Below, one piece after another: positions 1 to 12,200 of a stretch of DNA of 64,000 nucleotides (position 1 is its first letter; each line of letters begins with the position of its first letter). The position numbers were made by a program, and so were the translations under genes. The notes beneath the pieces were generated by a model. That model was not told the DNA's origin, searched no databases, and saw only the letters and a list, made by a program, of their open reading frames with translations. Location: assembly GCA_033239005.1 (NCBI GenBank), contig BSQZ01000026.1, positions 6,403,501 through 6,467,500 on the forward strand, given 5' to 3'. This DNA is from Lamellibrachia satsuma (Eukaryota > Annelida > Polychaeta > Sabellida > Siboglinidae).

Positions 1-1025
1 CGTACGTTCTTTACTTTTATTTTTATGGCGAATTAACATAATCTCCAATTTGTACCTTCATTCCATGAAAAGATTACTATACCTAATTATAGGTGGTTCT
101 CGTAATAAGCCCTTTGGGGTTTCCCGAGAATTTCCCGAGTTACCAGATGAAATTAATTATGACAATACCTGTAACAACATTGTAAATGAGTAACCAAATA
201 AACTAAAATTGCTCGATCGAGTGTGTGCCGCTGAACATAAATGGTAGAGCATCGTTGCAGCGTCGATGGGAAATACATTTTGCTGTGATGTAATGAACTC
301 AAAACATGTCGTGGCTGAAGCTAGGCTATGCGCCAGCGAGTGTAGGGTAAACGGAGTACGACAGTGCCAGCTGGGAAATATCTGCGACGCCATCTAGCGA
401 GTTTAGCGTTTCATGGGGACCAACTATGCGGTAGTAATGCGTACTCGCAACACTGTCAATTGATACAACTTTGCATGTGTGCTACACATTAACAGACACA
501 CAGGGTATTACGTCTTCAATAGCTTTATTCTCTCTTAATCTCAGCCGACATTGAAAGTGGCATCATAAAGCAAGAACAACACAACTTAACTTTGATAAAG
601 AACAATGTTTAAATCACTGGCCTAATGGAACATAGCAGATATACGTTCTGGCTGGGTTGAGAACCCAGCCTTATCATGACATGATTGTGGACGTAATTAA
701 CTCAAGTACTGGACTATTTGGTAAACTCAACCACAGAACAGCACATAATTATCAAAAAAAGATCTGCCTTACTTTACAAAACTATGCAAAATCAGAAATG
801 CTGAATAGTGCTTAAAGCTTATTTGCTGTCAAAGCAGCCATCACGGCTACGTCAATGACATGGAACATTAAAACTTAATAGGAACGTGTCTGCATAACAA
901 CTTGTTTTATCTGCCAGACAATTCTCGGTGGCTCGGTAAAACACTGAGAGTCATGGCGACTGACACCTACACGGGAGTGGTTGTTGAACAAGTGCACGAC
1001 TTGCTGCATTTAATATGTCCTCAGT
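1..1025 (-). other. RBBP6 3' UTR and downstream sequence
   Basis: No coding sequence is evident after the RBBP6 stop. On the minus strand a canonical AATAAA lies at 529-524, about 500 nt past the stop, and is the best polyadenylation-signal candidate. Another lies close to the window edge near position 20. The rest is AT-rich with no recognised repeat; short open frames here lack similarity and splice context. Confidence 0.5.
524..529 (-). terminator. Candidate RBBP6 polyadenylation signal (AATAAA)
   Basis: TTTATT on the plus strand, that is AATAAA on the transcribed strand, sits about 500 nt downstream of the RBBP6 stop. I see no other canonical signal between it and the stop codon. Confidence 0.5.
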
Positions 1026-1938
1026 CTACGACTTGTGTTTGTGTTTCTTGTGTTTGTGTTTCCGATGCTTGTGCTTGTGCTTCTTTTTCTTCTTCTTCTT
1101 TTCCAACTGCTCGTCTTCGCTACTGCCTGTCGAATCCTCCTCCACTTTCGACGTTTTTGTTTCGCTTTCGTCCTCGCTGCCCGACTGACTGTCCTCGTTG
1201 TAATCCGGCTCAAAGCTCGCTTCGTCCATCACCGAAATCTTCCGACTGGCGTGACGACTCGGCTGCACATGCTCCTTACGGCTGTCCTCCGTACTGTCTT
1301 CCCTCGACTTCGTTGTTAGGGACTGCGACTTGCTGAGTCTGTGTTCCTTCTCTAAGCTGCCTCGCAACGATGTGCGAATATCAGGGTCGCTCTTGGGAAC
1401 GGACTTATTATGACGTAACACCTTGTCCCGGCTACTGCCTCTACTTTCTGATTTTAGTCCCCTCACATCTCTCGCTTCACCGACATCCTTCCGTCTCTCT
1501 CCCACTTCCCGTCTCTCTCCCACTTCCCGTCTCTCTTCCCGATGCTTGCTTCCGACTTCCCGATATCTATCCACTTCATATTTCCCGCCGGTTTGCCGGC
1601 GTTTATCTCCCACTTCGACGCGTTTGTCTCCCACTTCGCTGCGTCTCTCTCCCACTTCGCTGCGTCTCTCTCCCTTCATCTCTACAGTGACTTCCTTCCT
1701 CCTGGCTTCTCTTCCCGTGCGTTTCCCCTCTCCACCAGAGTGATGCTTGTCGCTGGATGATGACGTGATAGTGACCTGAACGGAGCTTCCATGGCCACCA
1801 GATACGACCTTGCGGTCACGCTCCACTTCTTTGTTGACCTTGTAGCCAGTAGACCGTGACGGTGGTGACACGACTGTGGAGGCCACAATGTGGGGCCGCT
1901 TCTGACTTATTACCTTCTCTGCACTCTCTATGACCGAT
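1026..1938 (-). other. RBBP6: RBBP6 exon 17: last coding exon with REVGERR repeats and Lys/His tail
   Basis: The acceptor at 1939-1940 gives the frame-keeping start SVIESAEKVISQKRP. About 1490-1680 encodes a tandem array of 7-8-residue units (SEVGDKR, REVGERR) that I do not recall from vertebrates. The C-terminus is conserved: DEASFEPDYNED followed by a poly-Lys and KHKHKHRKHKHKKHKHKS tail, then TAG at 1028-1026. The tail matches the basic end of human RBBP6 and is likely a nuclear/nucleolar signal. Confidence 0.93.
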
Positions 1939-4900
1939 CTGCAAGGCATAAGAAAGTCCGTTCTAATAGTAAGCCAAAGAAAGAATTTCATCTTTTTATG
2001 ATTACATTACTTTCTATGCAAGGTACAAAAATTATTGTCAGAGGTAATGTATTTGGTAGTTCTAATGTAATGCCTAATTACACACAATTCTAATAGATTT
2101 GGGATCCATTAGAGTTATAACAATTGTAACAACCCATATATTGTTTGAATGTGCAATCATAACCACACTGTGACACTGGCTGTTTTCTGTGGTATCATTA
2201 TTTAGACAAGCCATTATAATTTGGTTTATTATATTTGCATATTTTCTTTAATTAAACATCGAAAATAAGTATTAGAAAACATGGCTTTATAAGACCTATC
2301 CGGTTGGCCATAATGTTGTTCTTTTTGGTATACTTTTATTTACCATTTACAAGAAGTGTAAAAACATGGGTTTTACAAGACATTTAAAATACCATGACCA
2401 TAAGTAAAAATACAAGTTCGTTTTCAAAGCAAAAAATATTTTACAATTCCATTCATAGTTAATGTTTGTTACTAAAACATTATCATAAATTGTAAGAAAT
2501 AATAGAATTTCTTGCTGCTTACAGATGCCTACTTTCCAAAAGGCCGGCCATGAAACAAGATTCTTACCTAGGGAGTGACCTCTTAACTTCAGTCTTGCGT
2601 CGAGGTGACACGCCCATGTCATTCATGTCGTAATCGTCACGCTCCCACTTTGACAGCTCTGGGGGTGCGACAGCAAGTCCCAGCGGTTGTGGTCGCTCCT
2701 TCCCAGGAATAGGATCTGTTTTCACCTTCGTGTCTGGCACCTTCTCCTCTCCCAGTTTAGCAGGAATATCGTCTTCGTGACTAGTAGTGTCTGGCTCCAT
2801 CTTCGCCTTCTTCGGGGGACTTACGGCCTCCGTGATGTCGGTGGATGGGTCCAATGACCCCGGGCGCTTGATCGTCTTCTCACTACTCTGTGTTTCTCCA
2901 TTTACTGCGCTTTTCTTAGTTTTCTTGCTGCCCTTAATTCGAGCCATCTTTGACTTTGATTGTTTTGACTTTCGTGGTTTCTTCACCGCTACCATAGCCT
3001 CTCCTTCTGGCAGTGTCTTTGCTGTTGGTTCCTCCTTGGGCGTCTTCACCCTGTCAGTACTGACAGCCATGGCTAGCTCTTTTATAACAGCAGGTTTATC
3101 AGTCAGTTTTGCACGCAGCTCCTTCGGCTGTGCCTCCTCCCTACGTTTCTTCGGTTTGCCATGGGGGGAGCCATGGGATAACGCACGTTCTACCCCATCC
3201 TTCTGAATGATATATCTCAGTGCTGCCTTCTCCTCATGCGCACTAAAGGGCGCCTTCTTTACTCGTATTTCCCTCTCGACGTCCCTAAGTCTGGCCTTCT
3301 CCCTATGTGTTCTACGTTCCTTTTCGGTCTTCTCGCTCTCTTTACTCGGCATCTTTGGATCTCTCGGATTTTGGCCGTGTTGTATATTCTTCTCTGTCTT
3401 GAGTTTCTTCAACTTTGACCTTGACCTGTGGGGCTCCATCATTGGTCGGGATGGTGACCTCCCACCACTGCTGACCCATGGCATGTCAAATCTTGGTGGC
3501 ATCGGCCCAAAGCGGTCCTGCATCTCCCGCATGTTGTTCTCTAATTCGCGGTAGTACTCGAGCCAGCGGGGGTCGATCCGTTCTGGGTACCTACAGAAAA
3601 ACAGCATTGTGGTTGTATATACCACAAAATTCGTTCACCTACATTTGTCAGTTTTTTTATATTTTTACATACAATTCTGGGGCTGGTTTCACGAAGCGTT
3701 CATACCATCTGAATGTTCTCAATTCATGAAACTTCTGTAGTTCTATGTACAGTTGTTTGTAATGTTCTCCAGATTTTTCTACTACTGTTCCAAGTGATGT
3801 AATCTTCGCAATGGTTCCAATTGTATGGTACAAACGCTGCCTGAAACCAGCCCATTTTCTCAGTTACCTGTATCTCAGAAAAATCCACAGCATTTTTTTT
3901 AAATCTCCTAAGTCTGTTTTTAAAGCAATGTGTGCCAACAAAATGAATAGTTCACTTGAGCAAGTCAGTATATGCAGAAATAATTAACATGACCTACAAT
4001 AATATAGTGTTAACTAATCGCTCTTTCATAATTATGTAGCTAATGAATCTTGCTATAGAAAAAGGCTATTCCAGCATAGTATGGTTTTAGTCATAACAGG
4101 GTTCATCATGTGTTTTTACTCAGAACACAACACATTTTCAACTACTTTTTGTATTCAGTGCAGATCACCGAATATTTGTGTTCCAAGTATGTATGTTTCT
4201 GCTAATACTCTATGAATACACAACTTTGTAGTGAGTTGGCATAGCAATTATTGACAAGACATGACCAGTAGGTGGCGCCACAGTACCTGTACATTTCCTC
4301 AAAGCGTGGCTGAGCAGCATAGGGATATGGGTATCTCTCGGGTGAGTAGAACCCTGGTGGTGATGCCCAGTCCTTCCCTCCTCGCATGTATGGCATTGCC
4401 GACGGTGGCAGGGGTGGTGACCGTGACCTACGACCTCTGTAGTTGTAAAGCCCTCCAGGTGGCCCAATAGGTGACCTGTGAGAGGGTGACCGCCCATGTG
4501 ACCTTGACCTCTTCCTTCGACGTCCACGTCGCTGCGGTGACTTTGAGTATGACCTTGAGAGGGGAGTCCTAGATCGACGTCTGGGGCGGGATCGGGACCG
4601 TGACCTGGATAAGTTGGAAGACCATGATCTGGAGAAAGATGACGATCTTGTACGTGACAACGATCGACCGTATGATCTTGGTCGCGAGCGTGACCTTGAC
4701 CTTTTCTTCGACCGTGATCTAGACCTTTTCATCGACCGTGATCTTGATCGCTTCTTTGACCTCGACCTTGACCGGTTTTTCAATCGAGACATTGACCCCT
4801 GTTTTGATCGTGACCTCGACCTCTTTTTCGATCGTGACCTTGACCTCTTTTTTGATCGAGACCTTGACCTATTTTTTGATCGAGACCTAGATCTCATATT

Positions 4901-7900
4901 TGATCTAGACCTCGACCTTGACCTATTCAAAGATCTTGACCTTGAGCGAGACCTTGACCGTGAATGTGACAGTGGCCTGGATTTGGATCTGGAAGATCGT
5001 AGCCGACCAGAAGGGGATCTGAAACAGCAACGACAGCTATATATGACCCACAGCATTTTCCTGTTTTAGATTATAGGCATAGCCAATTTGTTATACACAA
5101 CTAACCACGCAGATTGATAGGCTAACATTTTCGCAATCATATGTACCAACTCTACTTTCAAATAGGTGCTGACATGTTTTGTTTTTCAGCACTTATCTGT
5201 GGTTTCTAGATTCGTTTGGCTTCAGCATTTACAAAGTGAACATGCACTGACTACGACAGTGCCACAAATGCTTCGAGTGAACTGAACAAACCAAACATGT
5301 GGGAGTCTTCCATGTGACAGTCTAGCAAGGTTGATATTCTTTTTTAAACTCCACGATTTTCCATAAACGTTATCAACACAGGCAGTTGCTCCACCTCCTA
5401 GACCACATTGAACACGTCACTGGATTGTTTTCATCATTCAAAGTTACATGGACTAGCAATCGGACACAGACTGCAGTAGCTTGTAAGACTTACTTCGATC
5501 GAGACCGGCTCCTTGAAAAACTTTTCTTCTTGCGTTTGATTCTATTCTCTGAGTGATAGCGCATGAGCTGCATCTCAAAGTCATCCATCGGATCATGTGG
5601 GCGGATTCTACAAACACAAGCACGAGTTGTGTAAGTAATTCTTAAGCTACAGTTATAAAGAATACACAGTGTTTATAGAGTAAATGAAGGTTAACAAGAA
5701 ATTAGATTTTTAGGTATCAAGATAACTTTTTAAATTTTGAAAGTGGCAATTTGTATAAAGCTAATACATTATGATTGTTTTGATATTAAAATGCACTATC
5801 ATGCATTATAATTATTCCTAGAGGATTTTAGCATTGAGCATTTTAGCAAGTTCAGCTGCCATAAAGCAAGATATAGGCAGAGATTTCCATAACAAGAAAT
5901 TTCACAAGTTAATTACAAATATTCCTGGTGACAAATTTTTGCAAGTGATTTTACACAAAACGTCACACATATACAAATTTGGCATTACATGCCATTTTGT
6001 CATTTACCACGTTTAGTATTGCAAACACATTACCACCCAAAATATCTTTATATAACTAGACTACCGGGTATGTATCCAATTAAAATAGTGCTGAGCCAGA
6101 AATGGTCGGCCAGAGTTTCCTTGACTAGCATTCATGACAACAACTATAAACAGTCCGACTAACTGCCCGTCAACATCCATTCAGACTCCACTGAAGTGGC
6201 CTCTCTACTTACGGCTTGCTCTTTTCCAACAGACGCTGCTTCTCGCGATAGAACTCCTGCTCAGACATGGGTGGTGGCCCAGGAGCTTGGGGAAATGGTG
6301 GCTGCGGGCCCCAGTTTGGTGGCAGGGAAAGTCTTGGGTCTCCTCCAGGGGGGCCAGGCATGCCTGTAGCAGGTCAAAGGGTCAGCATCAGCAGTTACAC
6401 TGCTTCATAGATAATAAAATGTATGTCGGCTAATGTGCTTTGTAAATATAACAAATTCCAAATAAATTTGGGTGGGTGGGTAAATGGTCCACTTGGATTA
6501 TCAAAAATATTTGAAAGGTATATTTTTAGGTTTTTTTCCTGGTTGAAATTTGTACCCAGTAGTTTTTAAACTGTTTTTTTTTATTACAAACCTTTCCTGT
6601 TTTTAATTAGAATTACCAGCATTAAATAACGGTCTTGATAAGTTTGAAAATAAAACACACTATTTGTAATCCAGCTTAAAAAGCACCAAATCGATTACAA
6701 TAAATTTTTTTGTGTCAGGCAGTACTACCATAAGCAGACAAATTATGATAACCTTTCAAGATATTTTACTAGTTTAGCCAAGCAACCATAAAGCGACACA
6801 TTTCACTTACCCATTGGTGGCCTCGGTGGTGCTGGGCCCCTGAACCCCGGCGGCATCGGGCCAGGCATTGGCATCATAGGCCCCATCGGTCCCTGCGGAA
6901 TGGGCCCATGTTGTTGTGGGGGCATCATTGGTGGCATGGGATGTGGGGGTGGTTGTTGAATGGGTCCCTGAGGTGGGAACTGGTTGGGGGGCATCATTGG
7001 CATGGAGGCTCCTGGGGGTGGCGGCTGTTGTGGCCCACACGGTTGCTGGGGCATCGGCATCCCTGTTGGGGGTGGTCCAGGCATACTGCAAACAAACGTC
7101 AACTGTGCAGCTAGATGGCAAAACAACAGAATGCCAATGTAAGACATCTTCACAGACCAGTGTCTTATATTCAACCCTGATGATGATATTTTCCAGTCCT
7201 TTAACTCATATGTTTGCATTATAACAACACAGCTGCATTCAGAATTGCCAAAGAGAAATAACGTATGTTGTAAAATATAGATAGTTAATTTGTCTTGAAC
7301 TTTTGTACATGCATATAACATGTGTTACCTACATAGAACTTTATGAAAAAAGTTGAAGACTGAATGATTCGTTCATGCAATTCTATTTTGTATTTTTAAT
7401 TGTTAAAAATGTTTTATTAGGAAAGTTAAGGCGCTTAAAGTTACATATTCAGAAAGGCATCTACATCAGCTTTCTTTTAGTATGTTATACATGTATAAAA
7501 CATTTTGTTTAGTTACAATAATACATTTTTACTTAAAATAGATGTAATGTTTCTGTAACCCAGGGAGTGACTGACCACTGGGCCGAATTCGACCCGCACG
7601 ATCAGTGCGAAAAGCGTTCCGGCCGATTTTGGGATCATTCTGTAGGAATAATTTTCGTTTCCGTCACCAGTACCTCACATGGGAACAAATGGTATCATTG
7701 GAAAGCTGAATCAATCTTCGTTCTGATTCATATTTATTCATGAGCATAGTCAAATCTAGCTAATGATGATCTAGCTTACAAAACACGTCACATAGTTGGT
7801 GCCCATATTTGGCTCTGCAGAATAAATTTACGTTTCCATTCATAGTATCTAAATATTTAACATGTTACACCTTTGGAAAGTTCTATGATTGGCCTATTCG

Positions 7901-9173
7901 AATACACGTGAACGAGCAAGTGGGCTATATGCAGCGAATGAGCATCGTCATTACAAACGTGTTGTCTGGGCCATCTGAGCTTTTTATTTACTAATCCGCC
8001 ATTTTGTTTTCTTACTTTGTTCTGTGTCAGTTCACCTCAGGCCAGATCATTTCAAGTTTCCACGTCAATATTTCAGCAAAATGAATGACAGCAGTTCAGA
8101 CAGTTAGAACGATGTTGCAGGATTTTTTAAAAGTAAATATCAGCAAGTTGCCATCACGATTTTTGCCGGCTTCGACTGCCCCAACTGCCATGGTAAACGA
8201 TGCGGGACCGATGGGCCTGTCTGAATCGGCATAGTCCAGTGATGGAAAAAAATCATAAAAATAACAGTTCTCAACATATTTGATTCATTTCTGTTTTATT
8301 TTGTAGCTAATACGTATGGCTACATTTTTCCCAATGAACATAGGGGCATATAGCCACTCAGTAATATTTGGTAGCAGGGTGAAAATAAAAATTGTTTCTT
8401 TTTTGATGAAATTCAAAAAGTAATATCCCCATATAAGAATATGTGCTGTTGTTTTTATCATGTTATTATAATAAGTCTTTTTTAGGAACAAAATGATACC
8501 TCAATCACATTTGTGCGATACTTATTAGCAATGTTATGATTTTTTAATGCACCCTTATGAATAACTCCAATTTTTGTACACCAGACATTTATCGTTGGTC
8601 ACTCCTAGGGTTAAATATACCTCACGTCCCAGATTGTGTCAGGAACAGCAAATTTGGTAGACTGTTATAAAAAGGGTTATTAGGTTCACCACAGAGACAC
8701 CAGATGGGTAAAACAAAATTATCCAATCACTGGCCTAAATTACTTTGGTATATCTAGATGTGTGATTTTTGGTGATGGGTTTGTTTTCAACATGTGAAGC
8801 AATGGATATGAATGGAATTACGGGGATGATATAAGAGAAATATTACAACAGTAACATGTAACGTAATGCAACTTACTTCATGGGTGGCCTCATGGTGCTG
8901 GGGGGGACACTCCCTGGAGGGGGCACATTGTTCACTGAAATATACACCAGTAATATATCATTAAAACTTCCCCCAATGCTCACCACTCATGCTCCGATTT
9001 ATCTCATCTTTCGTGCAAATTTAAATCCTTACCTTTGAATTTTGCTATCATTTTCCATTGTTTGGACTGCCACCAAAATATAGACGGAATGTTTAAGACA
9101 CCAATATGAATTGTACTGAAGCAAGTTCAGAAATCTTGAATATAAAACTACATAAGTCGATTTGACACATTTT

Positions 9174-9247
<74 letters not shown>

Positions 9248-12200
9248 TGTTTACAACAAAACATGAAGATGAATTCCTCAGATGTCCAAATGCACCGGAT
9301 ATGGCAGATGAAATGACTCACCCATTGGAGGACTAAAGAATTTGTTCTGAGGAGGCCCAGTATTGAACTGGGGTGGCATGTTCTGCTGCTGCGGCTGCTG
9401 AGGGGGCATGCCCAAGGGGGCACCAGGTGGTTGTTGCTGAGGGGGCATCATTTGAGGCTGTTGCTGCTGCGGTATAGGCTGCAGCACCTGTCATAAATCA
9501 ACCAAGTCACAAATGTTACACCAACATTTTACGGTCCACACTACAATTTAATGTTTCCATTTAATGATAATTATCCACGACATATTTACCAAATAATGTA
9601 GTAGTAATAAATGAGTAGCAATACCTAAAACATGCTGCTACCTTTTTGATGAGTCTCAAAAAGGTAGAAAATCATATAATGTACTATTTTCGTGGTATAT
9701 ACATCAATATGGCCAAATTATTTGTCATAAGAAATTATCTAAACTGATCAACAATTAAGAACAGCCCAGGTGAAATGGCATTTTTTGTAATACTCAAAAT
9801 GTGTTTCCACTCTATTCTGATAGCTTTGTAATATTTATTACCCATAAAGTTAACTTTGATAGCAATTACATACCTCTAAATCACTTTTATTCATGGACAA
9901 AGCATGCCTCTTTAAAATAATAAATCCAGTTTTTTAATCTTTGACGGGTATTTGCAAAAACCTGTGTTTTTCCAATGTGGAAACATCATATCTTTGGTAA
10001 TAATGATGTTACACCAATGAATTATTGATTGCTGTGCTCCTTATTATCGTCTTTATGCAACTACGAAGATTTTTTTTTGTAAATACGAAGAAATGGCAAA
10101 ACATTAAACATATCTTCATAGTTGCATAGCATGTAAATAAGAAACTAAAAGAATTACACCGATACCTGAATTATTGGAGGAGTTACAGTGTTTCCAAACT
10201 GCTATATTTGTCATATTTGGTGGCCATCTTTGCTCGTTGCCATGGCAGAAAATTGTCAATATATTTTTTACTCAGACACACTCTACAGTTTGGGCTAAAA
10301 ACAATTGCAATAAAAAAGTCCTATCCATTTGGGGGTGTCTTCCCTTAAAAAGCATTAAGTAGTATTTTCAGTAAGAAAACAATTCTTATATTTTCTTATC
10401 ATGCAGTGTCTACATGCTGGAAATGCTATACTAATAACTTTTTCTTGAAAATGAATTGAAAACCTTCATTGATTCTGCTTGACCCAGTAGATTTAATGAG
10501 CTGTTTGACCGCACAAAGCACCTACGTTCTGAGGTGATGACATCATAGGCTCATCTGTAGTGGGGGTGCGAGAGGCACGGTGACGATCATCACGGTGACG
10601 GTCATCACGGCGGCGATCACGACGTCGGTCGTCATCACGACGGCGATCATCATCACGACGTCGATCGTCTCGGCGACGATCGTCACGGTGATCATCATGG
10701 CGACGACTGAAATTATGCAAAATCAGCATTGGTGAAAGTGCAGTATTTTTTTGTTTTAGCTAACATGAGTTATGATTCACAACCATACAGAGGTAAGATT
10801 TATTTTAAGATCTATGAGTAGATTCCTTTTAATGGGATTTCTTGATGTAACAATAAAATTATCATTCATCTGACCTATAGCAATGCACTGCCATTGCATA
10901 CATAACACATACATACGTTAGGGTTCTGCTGCACTTAATTGCAATTGGCAGCGAATTCCACAGTCGAGGGTGAATCAGGACCGATCACCTAAACTATCGG
11001 CCATTCAGACAGGACATTCGTATTACTATTACTAGTGGTGAATCAACTACGAGTTCATCATTACATGTTTGTAACATCTGTGTTGTGTCTGACTCATCGT
11101 TCCGCATGACAAACCACACAAGTGACATTTGCCAAACAGCATACATGCACCTTCATAACATAAGTCACATCAGGCGACATCTAGCTACAGAAGCGATATC
11201 TTACTACAGATACAATATCGTACTACAGATGTGACTACATCACTGGTGCATGCTTTTGTCATATCTAGATTAGACTACAGGAAAGTGCTGCTAACTGGAC
11301 TACTACTAACTAACACTAACAATAAACTCCGATGTATTAAAAACATGGCAGCCAGAATAAGTGGTATTCTGGCTGCCATGGTGTTATATGATCACACTGC
11401 GCTATGATCATATAACATCAATTGTGAAAGAATTGCACAAGCATTGAATCAAGTTGAATCATGTCATGCAAGGCACCTCTGTATCTTGCAAGCATGTAAA
11501 AAGACACTAAAAACAATTTTTTTCGATATTTCATTGTTGGACACTTTACTGCACAACTCATATTTTTATATGTGCACAGTGCTGCCCCTTACCTGTGATA
11601 ATCGTGTTGAGGCGGTGTGGTCCTGGTGGCTAGAGTAGGCGGTGATGCCCGTGACAACTCCGCCTGCCTTGCCTTCACCACCTGGGGAGGCAACCCAAAC
11701 AAGTCGTCAGACAGGGGCGTCTCCTGTCTTGGCACCGTCAGATCTGATGCTGACAACGACACGATACTCTGGTGGTCATCATAAACGTCTTGTGGCGGCC
11801 GTTGTCGCGGCGTTGGGTTTGTCGGAGGCGGCAGGTCGTCAGGCTTACTCGACGAGCGCCGTCTTGCCTTCGTGTAGCCCGTCTCATTAAGGAAGTTGTT
11901 GACGGCCGTGCGCAGGAACTTGTTGGCTATGAGGCCGTCTGGGGAGATCCCAGACTCCTTGCAGGCGGGACACGTGTGGTCCTCCGTCTCCAACAAGGCC
12001 TCGCGGATACCTGGCAACAAGCAATAGGGTAAATGGCCTGTTCTTATATAGCATGGTATTTAGTCCTTAGGACCCGATACAGCCTTATTGGATTTCACCC
12101 CTGGCAGACCTGTTCATTCCAACAATAACATGACTGAAAAGCATTCAGCCATGCTGAAATTACTATGCGAAGACTATTCATTGTTTTCACTCTTATGTCC

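Larger units (their letters stand above)
6213..9487 (-). other. RBBP6: RBBP6 exons 10-13: Pro/Gln/Met-rich linker
   Basis: Exons 9322-9487, 8877-8934, 6811-7085 and 6213-6363 encode a Pro-, Gln-, Met- and Gly-rich segment with no globular fold. It ends in the conserved motif PMSEQEFYREKQRLLEKSK, the counterpart of the LSREEFYREQRRLK stretch in vertebrate RBBP6. The small 58-nt exon (8877-8934) is supported by strong splice sites and by keeping phase. Introns here hold a TA microsatellite and a piggyBac-like MITE. Confidence 0.88.

Noticed and set aside
1010..1760. Long plus-strand frames rich in Phe, Leu, Val and Ser-Pro
   Set aside because: They are antisense shadows of the Lys-rich and repeat-rich RBBP6 last exon.
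4614..5069. Asp/Leu/Arg repeat frame resembling an RTX-like protein on the plus strand
   Set aside because: It is the antisense of the RBBP6 SR repeat; splice phases support the minus strand.
6803..7321. Minus-strand frame with a hydrophobic, signal-peptide-like N-terminus before the Pro-rich part
   Set aside because: The upstream part is intron; the acceptor at 7086-7087 keeps RBBP6 in phase.
9172..9423. Ile-Tyr repeat proteins here and at 29366-29822 and 41251-41568
   Set aside because: Pure translations of TA microsatellites.
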